A stretch of DNA of 5,446 nucleotides from the NCBI GenBank assembly GCA_900313185.1, contig OMQI01000017.1:1-5446 (forward strand), written 5' to 3'. This document shows positions 4,858-5,446 of this stretch, in pieces. The DNA comes from an uncultured Rhodospirillaceae bacterium. Lineage in GTDB: Bacteria > Pseudomonadota > Alphaproteobacteria > RF32 > CAG-239. Below the pieces are notes generated by a model. It had not been told where the DNA came from, did no database searches, and worked only from the letters and a program-made list of their open reading frames with translations. Position numbers and translations under genes: made by a program. How positions within the stretch are numbered: position 1 is the stretch's first letter; every line of letters starts with the position of its first letter.

Positions 4858-5446
4858 TTAAGCCAGTTTTTTAATTGCCGTCTTTATGCGTTCCAAAGTT
4901 TCAGTTTTTCCTAAAATAACCGCTAATTCGGTAGCTCCGCCCGGTGTTGTTTCTTTGCCGGATAGGGCAATACGTACCGGATATAATATCTGTCCGTTTT
5001 TCATTTCATTGGCAACTGCCACGTTTTTGAGGGTTTCAAACAGATTTTCATTGGTCCACTCGTTAGTGTTTTCCAATACCGGAAATACTAAATTCAAAGC
5101 TTTGGCAGCAATTTCCGGATTAGTCTTCATTTTTTTGTTTTCATAAAGAGCCAAATCGTATTCAGGAACTTCAATAAAGAAATCTGTTTCTCTTTCAATT
5201 TGTTTTAATGTTTCAATTCTTGGTTGAAGAACATTACTCAATGCTTTGAAATTAATATCTTTTTTGATATTAGAGTAATACGGCTTGGCTAATTTGTGAA
5301 ATTCTTCCGGCGACAAATTACGAATGTAACAACCGTTCATCCAAGTAAGTTTGGTAATATCAAAAATTGCCGGAGATTTATTTAATCTCTCACTTGAAAA
5401 ACATTTTTCAAGTTCTTGTAATGAAAATATTTCTCTTTCATCACCA
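4858..5446 (-). CDS. gltX: Glutamyl-tRNA synthetase, C-terminal part (5' end beyond window)
   Basis: Glutamyl-tRNA synthetase charges tRNA-Glu with glutamate in the cytoplasm (class I, EC 6.1.1.17). Only the last 195 or so residues are visible; the frame runs off the window edge at 5446 without a start. The visible part begins GDEREIFSLQEL, followed by the landmark NKSPAIFDITKLTWMNGCYI, which is the end of the catalytic domain and the stem-contact region. It then runs through the helical anticodon-binding domain to GQILYPVRIALSGKETTPGG and AVILGKTETLERI, both hallmark GltX C-terminal segments. The internal ATG at 5340 (MNGCYI) is not the start, because conserved sequence continues upstream of it. 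The catalytic HIGH and KMSKR signatures lie outside the window. Many proteobacteria carry two GltX paralogues, one of which may be tRNA-Gln/Asn-specific; this fragment cannot decide. It is followed after one base by the membrane protein gene. Confidence 0.95.
   Translation of the reverse strand, partial: GDEREIFSLQELEKCFSSERLNKSPAIFDITKLTWMNGCYIRNLSPEEFHKLAKPYYSNIKKDINFKALSNVLQPRIETLKQIERETDFFIEVPEYDLALYENKKMKTNPEIAAKALNLVFPVLENTNEWTNENLFETLKNVAVANEMKNGQILYPVRIALSGKETTPGGATELAVILGKTETLERIKTAIKKLA

Noticed and set aside
4886..5146. 86-residue plus-strand ORF opposite gltX
   Set aside because: It is a frame shadow: the minus strand is unmistakably GltX, and the plus-strand frame has no ribosome binding site or recognisable domain.
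1..5446. CRISPR arrays, tRNA/rRNA genes, insertion sequences, attachment sites
   Set aside because: Reading both strands, I saw no regularly spaced direct repeats, cloverleaf with CCA-type end, terminal inverted repeats, transposase or integrase sequence.

Overview
This is an AT-rich bacterial chromosome segment with short intergenic gaps. Most start codons have clear Shine-Dalgarno sequences (AAGGAG, GAAAGGA). The protein set is HtpX, a two-iron-centre superoxide reductase, a PHP-type phosphatase, a RimJ/RimL-like acetyltransferase and glutamyl-tRNA synthetase. Superoxide reductase is typical of anaerobes and microaerophiles. My best guess is a host-associated, fermentative member of the Proteobacteria, possibly an alphaproteobacterium, but nothing in the window fixes the taxon.

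Layout. Bases 1-179 hold the 3' end of an unrecognised gene. Abutting it is a DEDDh 3'-5' exonuclease gene (180-761). Its reading frame is intact end to end except for two in-frame stops, TAG at 243-245 and TAA at 285-287, and every catalytic residue survives. A GNAT acetyltransferase (773-1339) follows 11 bases later. A TATAAT box at 1371-1376 probably starts a new transcript carrying htpX (real start probably 1419), the superoxide reductase (2331-2705) and a PHP/HisJ-like phosphatase (real start probably 2741). No terminator is visible between these three genes.

Bases 3623-3848 are the most interesting part. A TATAAT box is followed by about 150 bases that fold by eye into a 5' hairpin, a long stem enclosing a two-hairpin three-way junction, and an intrinsic terminator, almost without unpaired gaps. 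This could be a free-standing small RNA or a leader that controls the small helix-turn-helix gene just downstream (3849-4073). The RNA carries three AACTCC elements complementary to that gene's ribosome binding site, an alternative local hairpin that would release one of them, and a possible 14-codon ORF whose stop lies 4 bases before the terminator stem.

A symmetrical bidirectional terminator (4076-4105) separates this plus-strand block from a minus-strand operon. That operon has gltX (cut by the window edge) followed, after a single base, by a membrane-anchored protein of unknown function. The genes form no single obvious pathway: protein quality control, superoxide defence and translation are housekeeping. 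The unexplained parts are the RNA with its small regulator and the doubly interrupted exonuclease.
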